This document shows positions 5,178 to 5,959 of a stretch of DNA of 5,959 nt, piece after piece. Made by a program: the position numbers and the translations under genes. Numbering within the stretch: position 1 is the first letter of the stretch; every line of letters begins with the position of its first letter. Below the pieces are notes generated by a model. That model saw only the letters and a list, made by a program, of their open reading frames with translations. It searched no databases and had not been told where the DNA came from. Where the stretch lies: contig DOVS01000047.1 in assembly GCA_003519965.1 (NCBI GenBank), positions 1 to 5,959 on the forward strand, in the 5' to 3' direction. The DNA comes from Betaproteobacteria bacterium. GTDB taxonomy: Bacteria > Pseudomonadota > Gammaproteobacteria > Burkholderiales > UBA9220.

Positions 5178-5959
5178 ATGCGTTTGAATGGCTTATTCGT
5201 CACGTCGTCGCTGGTTCGGCGTCTCGTTGTGCGTTGTTTTAACGACTTCCTTAAGGTGTTTGCGATGGCCTGCGCTACGCTGTTGCCGCTGCATGGCGCG
5301 TTGGCTCAGGGTGCGCTGCCCAGCCAAGTACCTGTGCCAGCGGACAATCCGATGACGGCGGCAAAAATCGAATTGGGTAAACAGCTTTATTTCGATCCGC
5401 GCTTATCGCGTTCGGGAACGGTATCCTGTAATTCTTGCCACAATGTGATGGGTAATGGCGCCGACAATCTTTCCCTGTCCTTAGGCGTATTCGGTAAGGT
5501 CGATAAGCCGCGGAACACGCCGACTGTTTTCAATGCGGCGTTCCATGCGGTGCAGTTCTGGGATGGCCGCGCGCCGAGCTTAGAGGAACAGGCTAAGGGG
5601 CCGTTGCTCAACCCGGTGGAAATGGGTATGTCCAGCGGCCAGGCGGTTGCCGATCGGGTGAAGGCGATTCCCGGTTACCGCACCGAGTTTGCCCAGGTTT
5701 TCGGCGGCGCGGAGCCGGTGACGCTGGAGAATGTCGTCAAGGCCATCGCCACCTACGAGCGAACGCTGATTACGCCGAACAGTCCCTACGACCGCTTCGT
5801 CAAGGGGAACAAGAATGCACTCGGCCCCGCCGCGCAGCGCGGCTTGCATTTGGCGCAGACGGAGGGATGCTTCGCTTGTCATAGCGGCGCCTTGTTTAAC
5901 GGGACTCAAGAGGCCACGGGCAAGGCGTTTTACGCGAAGTTCCCCATTTTCACCCGTAA
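5178..5959 (+). CDS. Periplasmic di-haem cytochrome c peroxidase, C-terminus cut by window edge
   Basis: Secreted di-haem peroxidase of the CcpA/MauG family, which reduces hydrogen peroxide to water in the periplasm with electrons from c-type cytochromes. 260 codons are present. Relatives have about 320-350 residues, so the last 60-90, usually with the methionine ligand of the electron-transfer haem, lie beyond the edge. A signal peptide ends at ALA (41-43) before Q44. It has an unusually long N-region, and an internal ATG at 5265 would give a more standard one. Haem motifs are CNSCH (84-88) and CFACH (231-235). Between them lie PRNTPTVFNA (111-120), FWDGRA (127-132) with the tryptophan found between the haems, NPVEMG (145-150) with the conserved active-site glutamate E148, and ERTLITP-type sequence (about 194-200). 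FNGT and FPIFTR at the end also fit the family. The distal histidine of classical enzymes (GHGW context) appears replaced by GVFG (103-106). It is divergent from the kinase operon. Confidence 0.93.
   Translation, partial: MRLNGLFVTSSLVRRLVVRCFNDFLKVFAMACATLLPLHGALAQGALPSQVPVPADNPMTAAKIELGKQLYFDPRLSRSGTVSCNSCHNVMGNGADNLSLSLGVFGKVDKPRNTPTVFNAAFHAVQFWDGRAPSLEEQAKGPLLNPVEMGMSSGQAVADRVKAIPGYRTEFAQVFGGAEPVTLENVVKAIATYERTLITPNSPYDRFVKGNKNALGPAAQRGLHLAQTEGCFACHSGALFNGTQEATGKAFYAKFPIFTR

Noticed and set aside
4878..5203. Small minus-strand open frames of 72-77 codons in the kinase-peroxidase spacer
   Set aside because: Arginine/alanine/proline-rich products without domains, overlapping each other in different frames, with no ribosome site found. 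They are best explained by few stops in GC-rich DNA.

Overview
This window looks like ordinary chromosomal DNA from a Gram-negative proteobacterium. It is probably gammaproteobacterial, possibly a GC-rich environmental lineage. The pointers are a UvrD protein that aligns from memory with the enterobacterial enzyme through most of its length, a SlyB-type outer-membrane lipoprotein, a Pseudomonas/E. coli-style ApaH, and a periplasmic di-haem cytochrome c peroxidase. No database search was possible, so taxonomy is inference. I found no mobile element, CRISPR array, tRNA or rRNA, and no convincing undescribed system.

Layout: (1) Positions 1-1644, minus strand: the N-terminal 548 codons of the DNA-repair helicase UvrD, cut by the left window edge. 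(2) Positions 1645-1781: a 137-bp divergent spacer with a good extended -10 promoter for uvrD and at best a weak one for apaH. (3) Positions 1782-2612, plus strand: apaH, the symmetrical diadenosine tetraphosphatase. Its end overlaps by 83 bp the tail of (4), a convergent PlsC-family lysophospholipid acyltransferase on the minus strand (2530-3300 or 3345). (5) Positions 3406-3870, minus: slyB. (6) Positions 3881-4816, minus: a PfkB/ribokinase-family sugar or nucleoside kinase whose stop codon overlaps the slyB ribosome-binding site. (7) Positions 4817-5177: a 361-bp GC-rich divergent spacer with the kinase promoter and several inverted repeats. (8) Positions 5178-5959, plus: a secreted di-haem cytochrome c peroxidase, cut by the right edge.

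The kinase, slyB and acyltransferase genes all read leftwards and probably form one transcription unit from a promoter at about 4849-4857. Kinase-slyB coupling is tight. The acyltransferase is separated by a 60-105 bp gap holding a perfect inverted repeat. Two of the three genes concern the envelope (outer-membrane lipoprotein, phospholipid remodelling). The peroxidase is also envelope-located and deals with periplasmic hydrogen peroxide. UvrD and ApaH are housekeeping genes for genome repair and alarmone/dinucleotide turnover.

Points most worth a second look: an abrupt fall in third-position GC about 40 codons into uvrD; two substitutions in ApaH metallophosphatase motifs; a terminator-like hairpin plus T-run inside apaH; and the apparent lack, in the peroxidase, of the distal histidine that gates classical enzymes.
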